The position numbers and the translations under genes were made by a program. Shown piece after piece: positions 26,664 through 34,823 of a stretch of DNA of 54,512 nucleotides. This DNA is from Treponema sp. (GTDB lineage: Bacteria; Spirochaetota; Spirochaetia; Treponematales; Treponemataceae): positions 1 through 54,512 of the forward strand of contig JAFSJX010000018.1 in assembly GCA_017449285.1 (NCBI GenBank). Direction: 5' to 3'. The notes beneath the pieces are model-generated. The model worked only from the letters and a program-made list of their open reading frames with translations, was not told where the DNA came from and searched no databases. The stretch's first letter is position 1; every line of letters begins with the position of its first letter.

Positions 26664-28433
26664 ATGTGCCGATTTTTACAAGTTTTTTGTTCGCTTTTTT
26701 CAGGCGTTGCGCTTGCCCTTGCAATCCCCAATGAACTGCTCACGTTAGGCTCTCCAATAATCGGGATGTTCGCACTCGCACCGTTTTACGTTGTCCTTTC
26801 GCGTACAAAAAACTATCGCACGGCTTTCTGCCACGGCTGGATTATGGCATTGACCACGCACATGCTCTCCAGTTTCTGGCTGGGGAATTTCCGCGGATTC
26901 GCACTCTTTACACTGGGGGCAAGCGCACTGGGAACTGCCTTTGTGTGCGCATTTGCGATGCTGGTCGTCTATTTTCCGTTCTCTCATTTCAATGAGGAGC
27001 GTCGTCTTCGGGAGAACGCAGGATTGACCGCATATTCCGTACCAATCCGAATATTCTGGTTCGCAGGAACATACACGGTCTGGGAATGGGCAAAATCGTT
27101 CGGTTTCCTTGCCTATCCGTGGGGAACGGTTTCCATGACAGCCTACACCATGCCGCTTGTCACGCAAATTGCCGACATCACAGGACCTTACGGAGTGACT
27201 TTTCTGTACACGCTGGTGAGCGCGTCTTTTGCAGAGGGAATTCTTTTGATTCCGCAATTTTCTCATGCGGACGCAAAAAAATCGGTGTATGACGCATGGT
27301 TTTCCTGCGTAAAGGTACTTGCCGTGCTTGCAGGGGTAGTCGTTCTGTATGGTGCGTACCAGTATCTGATTCCCCGCCATCCGATTAAGACGCTCAATGC
27401 CGCGCTCGTCCAGCAGAACCTTGACCCCTGGGACGACACCGATGATGAGGTAATTTCGATTTCCCAGCGTCTCTCCGAAGAAAAAATCAACGAATTCAAC
27501 GCGCAGAACGAAAAATGCGATGTGGTCGTCTGGAGTGAGGCGGTCTTGTCGCACTATTTTCCGAATGCGGCAAATTATTACGCCTATTACCCCGAAGGAA
27601 AACCGCTCATTCCGTTCATCAAAAAACAAGGCATTCCGTTCATCATCGGCGCACCGTTCACCATCAACCGCGAAAAGCATCAGTACGGAAACGCAACTGT
27701 CCTGCTGGATAAAAATGGCGAATACAAAGGCGCGTACATAAAAATGCACCTCGTTCCGTTTGCAGAGCGCATTCCTTTCGTCGAATATGAGGCGGTACGG
27801 AGTTTCATCAAGAAAATCGCGGGCTTTTCCTACGGCTGGGTACAGGGAAGCAGGCCCGTCCTGTTTGAGATTCCCATTTCTACGCCGTACCATTTTGAAC
27901 CGAACTCCACAAAAATCATTTCGCTTACGGAAAAAAATCCTCTGCCAGAAAGTCAGTCCGTCATGGTCTCAACGCCAATTTGTTTTGACGATGCCTTTGC
28001 GGAAGTCTGCCGAAAACTCTATCTTGCGGGAAGCGAAGTCTTTATCAATCTGACAAACGATGCATGGTCACAGACCGACAGCGCAGAATGGCAGCATTTT
28101 GCCGTAGCGTCTTACCGCGCGATTGAGTACCGCACCACCCTCGCCCGCTCCACCAACGCAGGAGTCACCACGATTGTAGACCCCACGGGAAAGATGCTGG
28201 AGACATTGCCCCTGTTTAAGGAAGATGCGCTCGCGGCAAAAATTCCCGTCTATGAGCGCAAAATGACCGTCTACGCGCGGCTCGGTGACTGGCTGATTGG
28301 CACACTCGCCCTGCTCTCTCTCTGCTACACCGTACTTTTTTCGCTGAACGAAAAAGATAATGAGGTAAAAGAAATCTCCACAAGCCTGATTCCGCCCAAA
28401 CGCCGCAGAGGTCGCCCTCGGAAAAACACGTAA
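26664..28433 (+). CDS. lnt: Apolipoprotein N-acyltransferase
   Basis: Adds the third acyl chain to lipoproteins in the inner membrane. 589 residues, longer than the usual 500-550. About seven N-terminal hydrophobic segments are followed by a nitrilase-fold domain. The catalytic triad residues are in VVWSEAVLS (Glu), GAYIKMHLVPF (Lys) and TPICFDDAF (Cys). A last membrane helix (WLIGTLALLSLCYTVLF) is followed by a cytoplasmic tail ending PPKRRRGRPRKNT, which contains an AT-hook-like RGRPRK. ATG 26664 fits the promoter. A longer frame from 26505 would overlap the divergent gene and has no membrane-protein character. Confidence 0.93.
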   Translation: MCRFLQVFCSLFSGVALALAIPNELLTLGSPIIGMFALAPFYVVLSRTKNYRTAFCHGWIMALTTHMLSSFWLGNFRGFALFTLGASALGTAFVCAFAMLVVYFPFSHFNEERRLRENAGLTAYSVPIRIFWFAGTYTVWEWAKSFGFLAYPWGTVSMTAYTMPLVTQIADITGPYGVTFLYTLVSASFAEGILLIPQFSHADAKKSVYDAWFSCVKVLAVLAGVVVLYGAYQYLIPRHPIKTLNAALVQQNLDPWDDTDDEVISISQRLSEEKINEFNAQNEKCDVVVWSEAVLSHYFPNAANYYAYYPEGKPLIPFIKKQGIPFIIGAPFTINREKHQYGNATVLLDKNGEYKGAYIKMHLVPFAERIPFVEYEAVRSFIKKIAGFSYGWVQGSRPVLFEIPISTPYHFEPNSTKIISLTEKNPLPESQSVMVSTPICFDDAFAEVCRKLYLAGSEVFINLTNDAWSQTDSAEWQHFAVASYRAIEYRTTLARSTNAGVTTIVDPTGKMLETLPLFKEDALAAKIPVYERKMTVYARLGDWLIGTLALLSLCYTVLFSLNEKDNEVKEISTSLIPPKRRRGRPRKNT

Positions 28434-28505
28434 AACCAGACGCAGGTGTACGCAGATAAGCCGACAGAAGTAACTCGCAGATGACCTTGACTATTCTTCT
28501 TTAAA

Positions 28506-28539
28506 TCGTTACCCTTTTGTCAATAAAAGAGGTTTACAA
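28506..28539 (+). promoter_or_regulatory. BirA-type biotin operator before bioY
   Basis: An imperfect inverted repeat, TCGTTACCC, 16 bp, GGTTTACAA. The right half equals that of the E. coli bio operator and the spacer is the same length. The left half matches TTGTAAACC at 6 of 9. It lies 2 bp before the ATG and includes the AGAGG ribosome site. A -35-like TTGACT is at 28487-28492. Binding of biotinyl-AMP-loaded BirA would repress biotin uptake (inferred). BirA itself is not in the window. Confidence 0.7.
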
Positions 28540-28541
28540 TT

Positions 28542-29150
28542 ATGAGCAAAAACACATTACGTTCTGTGTTTATCGCGCTGTTTGCCGCGCTGATTTGCGC
28601 AGGCTGCTTTATTTCGATTCCGATTGGGCTTGTTCCCGTCACAGTGCAGAATATGTTCGCCGCCATGGCAGGAGTGATTTTGGGAGGCATTCACGGGGCG
28701 GCGGCAACAGGAATTTTTTTGCTCTTAGGTTCGCTGGGAATTCCCGTGTTCTCAGGTGTTAAGGGAGGTTTTGCCGTCATCGCAGGACCGACAGGCGGCT
28801 TTTTAATCGGTTATTTTGTGGGTGCGCTTGCCGCCGGACTGATTGCGGGTTCTCCTAAACTGGAAGAAAAGAAACTGACCGCAAAAATCGTACTGAAAAA
28901 TGCGCTTGCAACCATCGTCACGTTTCTGTTGCACTATGCTGCGGGCATTCCGTGGTTTATGTCCGTCATGGAAAGTCGAGGAGCGGCAAAATCCCTGCAT
29001 GATGCGCTCAAAATCTGTCTGATTCCGTTCATTCCTGGCGACCTTATAAAAATTGTGGTGACAATCATACTTTCGCTTGTCATTCGTCCGGTCGTTGCCC
29101 GCTATCTTTCCGCCACAGAAGAATCCGCATTGACAGATGAAAAAATCTAG
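28542..29150 (+). CDS. bioY: Biotin ECF transporter substrate-binding protein BioY
   Basis: The S-component of the biotin transporter, 202 residues, six membrane helices. Family segments are IALFAALICAGCFISIPIG, VPVTVQNMFAAMAGVILGG, LLGSLGIPVFSGVKGG, GPTGGFLIGYFVGALAAG and the closing FIPGDLIKIVVTIIL. It is followed by an ATPase and a T-component, which makes the energized BioMNY form. The operator in front suggests repression by biotin. Confidence 0.95.
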   Translation: MSKNTLRSVFIALFAALICAGCFISIPIGLVPVTVQNMFAAMAGVILGGIHGAAATGIFLLLGSLGIPVFSGVKGGFAVIAGPTGGFLIGYFVGALAAGLIAGSPKLEEKKLTAKIVLKNALATIVTFLLHYAAGIPWFMSVMESRGAAKSLHDALKICLIPFIPGDLIKIVVTIILSLVIRPVVARYLSATEESALTDEKI

Positions 29151-29156
29151 GAAAAA

Positions 29157-29921
29157 ATGAGACTGACTGACCCGACAAACGCAAACAACACAAACGCCAT
29201 TCAAGTAGAACTCGTTACCAAACGATTCCGACGCGAAGAAAATCCCCGCGAATTCTTCTGCGCAGTAAACGAAGTTTCTTTTTCAATTGAGAAAGGAAGC
29301 CTTACGGTCATCGGCGGGGCAAACGGCAGCGGAAAATCCGTCCTGATGTGCATTATCTCTGGGCTGATGAAGCAGTCGGCAGGAATGGTAAAGGTCGCGT
29401 CAAAACCAGGGCTGGTGTTTCAGGATGCGGCAACCCAAATTCTGGGAGAAACCCCAAGGGAAGATGTTGCGGTCGGTGTAAAAAATATCGGCACCCCAAA
29501 AAAAGAAATTCCCGCCGCCGTTGAGCAGGCGTTACAATCCGTTTCGCTTTTGGAAAAGGCGGACTTTCCCGCAGAATTTTTGAGCGGGGGAGAAAAACGG
29601 CGGCTTGCGGTGGCATCAATTCTTGCGATGAAGCGCGACATCATCATCTTTGACGAGCCGTATGCAAACCTTGACTATCCCGGCGTAACCGATGTGAACC
29701 GCCTAATTTCAGAACTGCACGCACAGGGAAAAACGATTCTGCTCCTCACCCATGAGATTGAAAAATGCCTTGCGCTCGCCGACCATTTTATCATTCTGCA
29801 AAAAGGCTCCCTTGTTTTTGACGGAACTCCCGCGGACGCGCTCACGCAGGATTTGACGCAATGGAGCATACGTAATCCCCTCTCCGCATACAACAAACTC
29901 AGCGATTTGGTGTGGCTATGA
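29157..29921 (+). CDS. bioM: Biotin ECF transporter ATPase BioM
   Basis: A 254-residue ABC ATPase of the energy-coupling-factor type. Walker A is GGANGSGKSVL, Q-loop LVFQDAATQ, signature LSGGEKRRLAVASILAM, Walker B DIIIFDEPYANLD and H-loop LLTHE. It would form the motor as a homodimer, since only one ATPase gene is present. It starts 6 bp after bioY, with AGGAAAAA in front. Confidence 0.93.
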   Translation: MRLTDPTNANNTNAIQVELVTKRFRREENPREFFCAVNEVSFSIEKGSLTVIGGANGSGKSVLMCIISGLMKQSAGMVKVASKPGLVFQDAATQILGETPREDVAVGVKNIGTPKKEIPAAVEQALQSVSLLEKADFPAEFLSGGEKRRLAVASILAMKRDIIIFDEPYANLDYPGVTDVNRLISELHAQGKTILLLTHEIEKCLALADHFIILQKGSLVFDGTPADALTQDLTQWSIRNPLSAYNKLSDLVWL

Positions 29922-30592
29922 TTGAAGGAAGCAGATTTTTTCATTACCGAACGGGAAACACATTCCTACATAAAACACCCGCATGGATTAAGGTGCTTCT
30001 GATTCCGCTTCTCGCCGTGATTGCGTTCAATCTTTCCGTACAGGCAGGTCTTACCGCGTGGCTCTGTGTGCTGATTCTCGCGCTCTTTCTGCATTTCACT
30101 CCCAAGGAAATCATCAACGACCTAAAACCTGCTTTCTTTTATTTTATTCTTCTATATAATACTTCGCTTTTGAGCAATATATCCGCATGGAACGAAATGG
30201 CAAACGGTCGCATCATCACGCTTGAAGAATTTACCGCGCTGTTCCGTTTTGAACCACAATACGCATTGTTTTTTGTACGGATGGGGCTTTCGCTTTCAAT
30301 AACATCGGTCATCTACCGCACCACGAGCAACATTCAGTTCCGTCAGGGATTCGCCACAATTGAACAAACGCTTACCCGAAGCGACCAATCCCGTTTTGCA
30401 GATTTGCTTGGCATGACCCTTACATTTATTCCCCGCATCGTCACCTATTGGCAGCGGATTGACACCGCATGGAAAGCCCGCGGAGGAAAAAATTCCCTCC
30501 GAAAACTCATCACGCTGACCCCGCGGCTATTCTCCGTCAGCCTGAATGACGCGTATGAAAAAGCCCGTGCGATTGAAAACAGAAAGCAATAA
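29918..30592 (+). CDS. bioN: Biotin ECF transporter T-component BioN
   Basis: About 224 residues, four to five membrane helices. This is the transmembrane coupling protein of ECF transporters. Coupling-helix motifs near the end are DTAWKARGGKN (ARG motif) and NDAYEKARAIENR. The ATG at 29918 overlaps the bioM stop (ATGA). A GTG 6 bp upstream is the alternative. It is the last gene of bioYMN. Confidence 0.9.
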   Translation: MIEGSRFFHYRTGNTFLHKTPAWIKVLLIPLLAVIAFNLSVQAGLTAWLCVLILALFLHFTPKEIINDLKPAFFYFILLYNTSLLSNISAWNEMANGRIITLEEFTALFRFEPQYALFFVRMGLSLSITSVIYRTTSNIQFRQGFATIEQTLTRSDQSRFADLLGMTLTFIPRIVTYWQRIDTAWKARGGKNSLRKLITLTPRLFSVSLNDAYEKARAIENRKQ

Positions 30593-30632
30593 TTTTTTGT
30601 CGGAAAATTTCAAAGAAAAGTTCTTTTTTTAC

Positions 30633-30696
30633 TTGCACGTTCACATATAGTGTTGTATGATAGATTTAATACGACAAAGTACGCTAAATTTGGGGT
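30633..30696 (+). promoter_or_regulatory. nrdR promoter with two NrdR-box-like sites
   Basis: TTGCAC (30633-30638), a 17-bp spacer and TATGAT (30656-30661) form a sigma-70 promoter. Between the boxes lies CACATATAGTGT, whose right half ATATAGTGT is the NrdR consensus half. A second weaker site, ACGCTAAATTTGGGGT (30681-30696), lies about 43 bp further, on the same face of the helix. This suggests that nrdR and nrdD are repressed by NrdR itself. Confidence 0.6.
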
Positions 30697-30702
30697 GGGA
30701 AC

Positions 30703-31197
30703 ATGCGATGTCCGTACTGCGGAAGTCTCGACGATAAAGTTATAGAATCACGAACAATGGCAAACGGTGAGGCTATCCGCCGTCGTCGCGAATGCATGAG
30801 CTGCAGTTACCGTTTTACCAGTTACGAGCGCATTGAAGAAAAACCCTTTATGGTAGTAAAGAGTGACGGCAGACGACAGCCTTTTGACCGTGCAAAACTG
30901 GAAAAAGGCATTGAGCGCGCTCTGGAAAAACGTCCCGTATCTACCAATATGGTCGAAAATATCCTTAACGATATTGAGGATCAGGCGGTTATGAAAGGCA
31001 AGACGACCAGAGAAATCTCCACCACGGACTTGGGGGAGTTGGTTCTGGAGCGTTTGCGTCAGGTGGACAAGGTGGCATACATCCGCTTTGCGTCCGTCTA
31101 CAAACATTTTGAAAACTTAGATGAATTTATAAACGAAGTGAACAGTCTGGGTCAGTCTCCCGCTGACGAGCAGAATGGAGGGGAAAAAAGTGAGTGA
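30703..31197 (+). CDS. nrdR: Ribonucleotide reductase repressor NrdR
   Basis: A 164-residue ATP/dATP-sensing repressor. The N-terminal zinc ribbon has MRCPYCGS and CMSCSYRF (C3, C6, C31, C34). The ATP-cone follows (PFMVVKSDGRRQPFDRAKLEKGIERALEKRPVS is its start region, residues about 49-139). GTGGGAAC precedes the ATG. Its end overlaps nrdD by 8 bp. Targets in this window are its own promoter and the one at 33.3 kb. Confidence 0.96.
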   Translation: MRCPYCGSLDDKVIESRTMANGEAIRRRRECMSCSYRFTSYERIEEKPFMVVKSDGRRQPFDRAKLEKGIERALEKRPVSTNMVENILNDIEDQAVMKGKTTREISTTDLGELVLERLRQVDKVAYIRFASVYKHFENLDEFINEVNSLGQSPADEQNGGEKSE

Positions 31198-33301
31198 ACA
31201 GTCGGTCTTCCCGGAATGGAGAAGTTTTCTGGGAAAAAGTAGTGATGAGGAAACACAGTCTTTCATCAAACAGGTAGTAAAGCGCAACGGCAAACTGGAA
31301 GTCTATGACCGCAAAAAAATCGAGAATGCCATCGGAAAGGCAATCGAAGCGGTTGAAAAGCGCGCGAATCCTGACAAGGCAATCGCACTTACCGACAGCG
31401 TGGAAGAGAAATTGCGTCTTCTTTTGGCAGGTCGCCGCGCACATTCCATTCCCGCAATCGAAGAAATTCAGGACATCGTAGAAAACGTACTGATTGAGGC
31501 CAAGGAAGTGGAAATCGCAAAGGCATACATCCTCTACCGTGCCCGCCACGAAGCCATGCGCGACTCCAAGAGCCTCATGCTGGACATCAACAAGACGATG
31601 GACGGCTACCTTGGGCAGACCGACTGGCGCGTAAACGAAAACGCGAACGTCAATTTCTCTCTCGGCGGTCTGATTCTTCACAACTCAGGAACAATTACGG
31701 CAAACTACTGGCTCAAAAACATCTACACGCCCGAAATCGCAGAAGCCCACAAGACCTGCGCTTTCCATATCCATGACCTTTCCATGTTCTCAGGCTACTG
31801 TGCGGGCTGGTCTTTGCGCCAGTTGATACAGGAAGGACTTGGCGGTGTAAGCGGAAAGATTTCGTCACAGCCTGCGGCACATCTTTCTACCCTCGTAAAC
31901 CAGATGGTAAACTTCCTCGGCATCATGCAGAATGAATGGGCGGGCGCACAGGCATTCTCTTCATTCGACACCTACCTTGCCCCGTTTGTCCGTGCCGATA
32001 ACCTTACCGAAAAACAGGTGCGCCAGTGCATCCAGAGTTACGTATTCGGCATCAACACACCCAGCCGCTGGGGTTCACAGGCTCCTTTTACCAACATTAC
32101 CTTGGACTGGGTATGTCCTGACGACCTCAAAAACAAGCCCGCAATCGTAGCAGGAAAGGAACAGGACTTTACCTACGGCGACTGTCAGAAAGAAATGGAT
32201 CTGATTAACAAGGTCTTTATTCAGATTATGCTGGAAGGTGACGCAGAAGGACGAGGATTTGGCTACCCCATTCCCACCTACAACATCACCAAGAATTTCA
32301 ACTGGGATAGCGAAAACGCCAAGCTGCTCTTTGAAATGACCAGTCAGTACGGTACGCCCTACTTCCAGAACTTCGTCAACTCAGACTTGAACCCCAGCGA
32401 CGTGCGCTCAATGTGCTGCCGTCTGCGCCTTGACAAGCGTGAACTCAGAAAGCGTGGCGGCGGCCTCTTCGGTTCAGATGAATTTACCGGAAGCCTTGGT
32501 GTCGTTACCATCAACCTGCCGCAGATTGGCTACCTTGCAAAGGACGAGAAAGAATTCTATGCCCGCCTTGACTACCTGATGGATTTGGCAAAGCAGAGCC
32601 TTTCTACCAAACGCAAGGTTATTCAGAAGCTTTTGGACGGCGGGCTCTTTCCCTACACCAAACGCTACCTCAAAACATTGGACAACCACTTCAATACCAT
32701 AGGTCTCTGCGGCATGAATGAATGTTGCCTGAACTTCCTGGGCGTAAACATTGTTGACCCCAAAGGCCATCAGTTTGCCTGTGATGTCCTTGACCATATG
32801 CGCGAACGTATGCAGGACTATCAGGAAAAGACAGGCGAGCTCTTCAATCTGGAGGCGACTCCGGCAGAAAGCACCTCATACCGTCTTGCCCGCCACGACA
32901 AGCAGAACTATCCCGACATCATCACCAGCGGAACAAGCGAGCCCTATTACACAAACAGCACCCAACTTCCCGTTGACTACACAAGCGATATCTTTGAGGC
33001 ACTGGATTTGCAGGAAGACTTGCAGACAAAGTACACGGGCGGCACGGTATTCCACACCTTTATGGGCGAGCAGATAAAAGACTGGCGCAGTTGTCGCGAT
33101 TTAGTACGCAGCGTAATGAACAATTACCGCATTCCGTACATCACAATCAGCCCAACCTACTCCATCTGCCCTGTTCACGGCTACCTGACGGGTCAGCAGT
33201 TTGAATGTCCCAAGTGCAAGGCAGAGCGTGAGCAGCAGCTCAAACTCAAACTGCAGAAACTGGAGAAGGAAAAGGCAGAGGTATTGGCTTCGACAAAGTA
33301 A
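31190..33301 (+). CDS. nrdD: Anaerobic ribonucleotide reductase NrdD, lacks radical-Gly domain
   Basis: Class III ribonucleotide reductase catalytic subunit, about 703 residues from GTG 31190 (GGAGGGG 6 bp in front). An in-frame ATG at 31175 has no such site. An ATP-cone covers about 25-120 (VVKRNGKLEVYDRKKIENAI). The catalytic barrel has HIHDLSMFSGYCAGWS and the active cysteine in SMCCRLRLDKR. A zinc site is CPVH ... CPKC (about residues 660-676). The chain then ends in a charged helix (KLKLQKLEKEK) and a true TAA. The glycine-radical segment (RVxGY ... NWNKGK) that should follow the zinc site is missing. It is found on the next gene in the same reading frame. NrdG follows two genes on. Confidence 0.95.
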   Translation: MSEQSVFPEWRSFLGKSSDEETQSFIKQVVKRNGKLEVYDRKKIENAIGKAIEAVEKRANPDKAIALTDSVEEKLRLLLAGRRAHSIPAIEEIQDIVENVLIEAKEVEIAKAYILYRARHEAMRDSKSLMLDINKTMDGYLGQTDWRVNENANVNFSLGGLILHNSGTITANYWLKNIYTPEIAEAHKTCAFHIHDLSMFSGYCAGWSLRQLIQEGLGGVSGKISSQPAAHLSTLVNQMVNFLGIMQNEWAGAQAFSSFDTYLAPFVRADNLTEKQVRQCIQSYVFGINTPSRWGSQAPFTNITLDWVCPDDLKNKPAIVAGKEQDFTYGDCQKEMDLINKVFIQIMLEGDAEGRGFGYPIPTYNITKNFNWDSENAKLLFEMTSQYGTPYFQNFVNSDLNPSDVRSMCCRLRLDKRELRKRGGGLFGSDEFTGSLGVVTINLPQIGYLAKDEKEFYARLDYLMDLAKQSLSTKRKVIQKLLDGGLFPYTKRYLKTLDNHFNTIGLCGMNECCLNFLGVNIVDPKGHQFACDVLDHMRERMQDYQEKTGELFNLEATPAESTSYRLARHDKQNYPDIITSGTSEPYYTNSTQLPVDYTSDIFEALDLQEDLQTKYTGGTVFHTFMGEQIKDWRSCRDLVRSVMNNYRIPYITISPTYSICPVHGYLTGQQFECPKCKAEREQQLKLKLQKLEKEKAEVLASTK

Positions 33302-33319
33302 AGATTTTTTAGGTGCTGG

Positions 33320-33377
33320 TCGATATATATAGTGTCAGCACCTTTACAATACGCTAAAACAACGCTATACTTAGCGT
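33320..33377 (+). promoter_or_regulatory. Two NrdR boxes and -10 before redoxin fusion
   Basis: TCGATATATATAGTGT (33320-33335) matches ACACWATATATWGTGT at 13 of 16. ACGCTATACTTAGCGT (33362-33377) is a near-perfect palindrome matching at about 12 of 16. The centres are 42 bp apart, four helical turns. A -10 box, TACAAT (33345-33350), lies between them. The gene with the glycyl-radical domain therefore seems to have its own NrdR-controlled promoter, although it also lies behind nrdD. Confidence 0.7.
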
Positions 33378-33403
33378 AAATGGGTGAAAAAAGGGGGATT
33401 ACA

Positions 33404-33949
33404 ATGGCACCAAAAGTAAGGACACTTGAAGCAATCGAGGCAGAAATCGCAGAGACAAAAGCCGCGCTCAAAGACGTACACGGCACACAGACCGAAGTGT
33501 ACGCGCGTATCGTAGGCTATTACCGCGCCGTTCGCAACTGGAACAAAGGAAAGCGCGATGAATTTGACAGCCGCAAGATGTTTGTCTACGATGGAAAAAC
33601 AGCATGCGAAGCGAGTGAAACAGTAACCACAACAGAAAACAAAGCAGAAACCGTATCAGCGCATACGATTGCCATGCCCGTACAGAACGAAAGTGCGCTT
33701 CACTATGAATTCTTTATGCGCCGCACCTGCCCCAACTGTCCGCCTGTCAAAAACTATATGGCAGGAATAACGATGGACGGCGTTCAGATTGACGTAGACA
33801 CAGAAGAAGGTTTACAGGAAGCAGCGGCAAAAGGCGTGTTCGCAGCCCCCACCGTTATTTTCTACGATGCGCATAATACCGAAATCGGACGCGCCCACAA
33901 CGTTGAAGAATTGAGTGCCATTCTGGAGCCGGTCGCAGAAGCAGTCTAA
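33404..33949 (+). CDS. Glycyl-radical domain fused to CxxC redoxin (NrdD part)
   Basis: A 181-residue fusion. Residues about 7-25 are helical (LEAIEAEIAETKAALKDV). Residues 31-55 are the glycine-radical segment normally at the NrdD C-terminus: EVYARIVGYYRAVRNWNKGK, with G38 the predicted radical site. After a Thr/Glu-rich linker (64-98) comes a glutaredoxin/NrdH-like fold (YEFFMRRTCPNC, CxxC at 109-112, cis-Pro in AAPT at 149). ATG 33404 has GGGGGA in front. An earlier ATG at 33380 abuts the NrdR box. I infer that the radical subunit docks on NrdD, is activated by NrdG, and carries its own reductant. A simple broken nrdD is less likely, since both parts are intact and a promoter lies between. 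Confidence 0.85.
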   Translation: MAPKVRTLEAIEAEIAETKAALKDVHGTQTEVYARIVGYYRAVRNWNKGKRDEFDSRKMFVYDGKTACEASETVTTTENKAETVSAHTIAMPVQNESALHYEFFMRRTCPNCPPVKNYMAGITMDGVQIDVDTEEGLQEAAAKGVFAAPTVIFYDAHNTEIGRAHNVEELSAILEPVAEAV

Positions 33950-33964
33950 GGTTTCCCTTTCGGC

Positions 33965-34762
33965 ATGACTACAGAAGAAGAGACAATCCCGCGAATCCCG
34001 CGGGATTTTTTTACAAAACCAGTCGGTGCGCTCATCAAAACCACGCTCGTTGATTTTCCCGGGCGAGTCGCAGCCTCCCTCTTTCTCAAAGGTTGCAACC
34101 TTCGCTGTCCTTACTGTTACAACTGGGAGCTGATTGACCCAATGCTGGGTTTCGGCACAGAAAGGCAGACTCCAGACAAAAGTCTTTCTTCCCTCGAAGA
34201 TGTTTTTTCCCATCTGGAAAAGCGGCGGAATGTACTCACAGGCTTTGTGATTAGCGGAGGCGAACCGCTTTTGTTCCCTCATCTTGCAGAACTTATTGAA
34301 GAGGCAAAGTCTCTCGGCTACAAAATAAAACTCGACACCAACGGCACGCTCCCCGACCGTCTGGAGGCAATCATGCAGAATCCAGCCACGCGTCCTGACT
34401 TTATCGCTATGGACATAAAGACCGCACCAAACCGCTATGCCTTGGTCGCGCCGCACGCCATGCCAAATTCTTCCGCAGACGCGCTCGCAGAAAAACTAGC
34501 CCGCTCGGTAAAACTTATTTCCACGCTTCCCGCCGACTCGCGTGAATGGAGAACCGTACTCGTGCCGCCGCTTGTGGGAAAAGATGACATTAGGGAAATG
34601 GCGCAACTTCTTCCCAAAGATGCAAGCTGGCAATTCGCCCAGTTCAGAAACGAAAATTGCCTTGACCCCGCCTACAATGATATTACGCCCTACTCTGATG
34701 CGGCGGTAACAGAATTAGTTTCCTACGCAAAGAAAATGATTGCGGGCGCACAACTGCGATAA
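33965..34762 (+). CDS. nrdG: Anaerobic RNR activating radical-SAM protein
   Basis: A 265-residue radical-SAM enzyme that makes the glycyl radical on the class III reductase. The cluster motif is LKGCNLRCPYCYNWEL (CxxxCxxC), and the SAM region is FVISGGEPLL and KLDTNGT. It starts 15 bp after the redoxin fusion, so both are read together. In this genome its target should be the glycine in the neighbouring small protein, not NrdD itself. No strong ribosome site is seen in front of the ATG. Confidence 0.93.
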   Translation: MTTEEETIPRIPRDFFTKPVGALIKTTLVDFPGRVAASLFLKGCNLRCPYCYNWELIDPMLGFGTERQTPDKSLSSLEDVFSHLEKRRNVLTGFVISGGEPLLFPHLAELIEEAKSLGYKIKLDTNGTLPDRLEAIMQNPATRPDFIAMDIKTAPNRYALVAPHAMPNSSADALAEKLARSVKLISTLPADSREWRTVLVPPLVGKDDIREMAQLLPKDASWQFAQFRNENCLDPAYNDITPYSDAAVTELVSYAKKMIAGAQLR

Positions 34763-34823
34763 ATAGGTCATCTTACGTAAAAAAAGGCACAACAAAATCT
34801 TGCGTCCTTCAATCATGTATCAA

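Noticed and set aside
26745..27893. Minus-strand frame of 382 codons
   Set aside because: It is the shadow of lnt, which carries the full catalytic triad. The antisense frame has no recognisable content.
33299..33404. Simple frameshift or read-through joining nrdD and the next gene
   Set aside because: The two frames are already in phase. Two stop codons, a -10 box and two NrdR boxes separate them, and the second gene has its own ribosome site. A split is the better reading.
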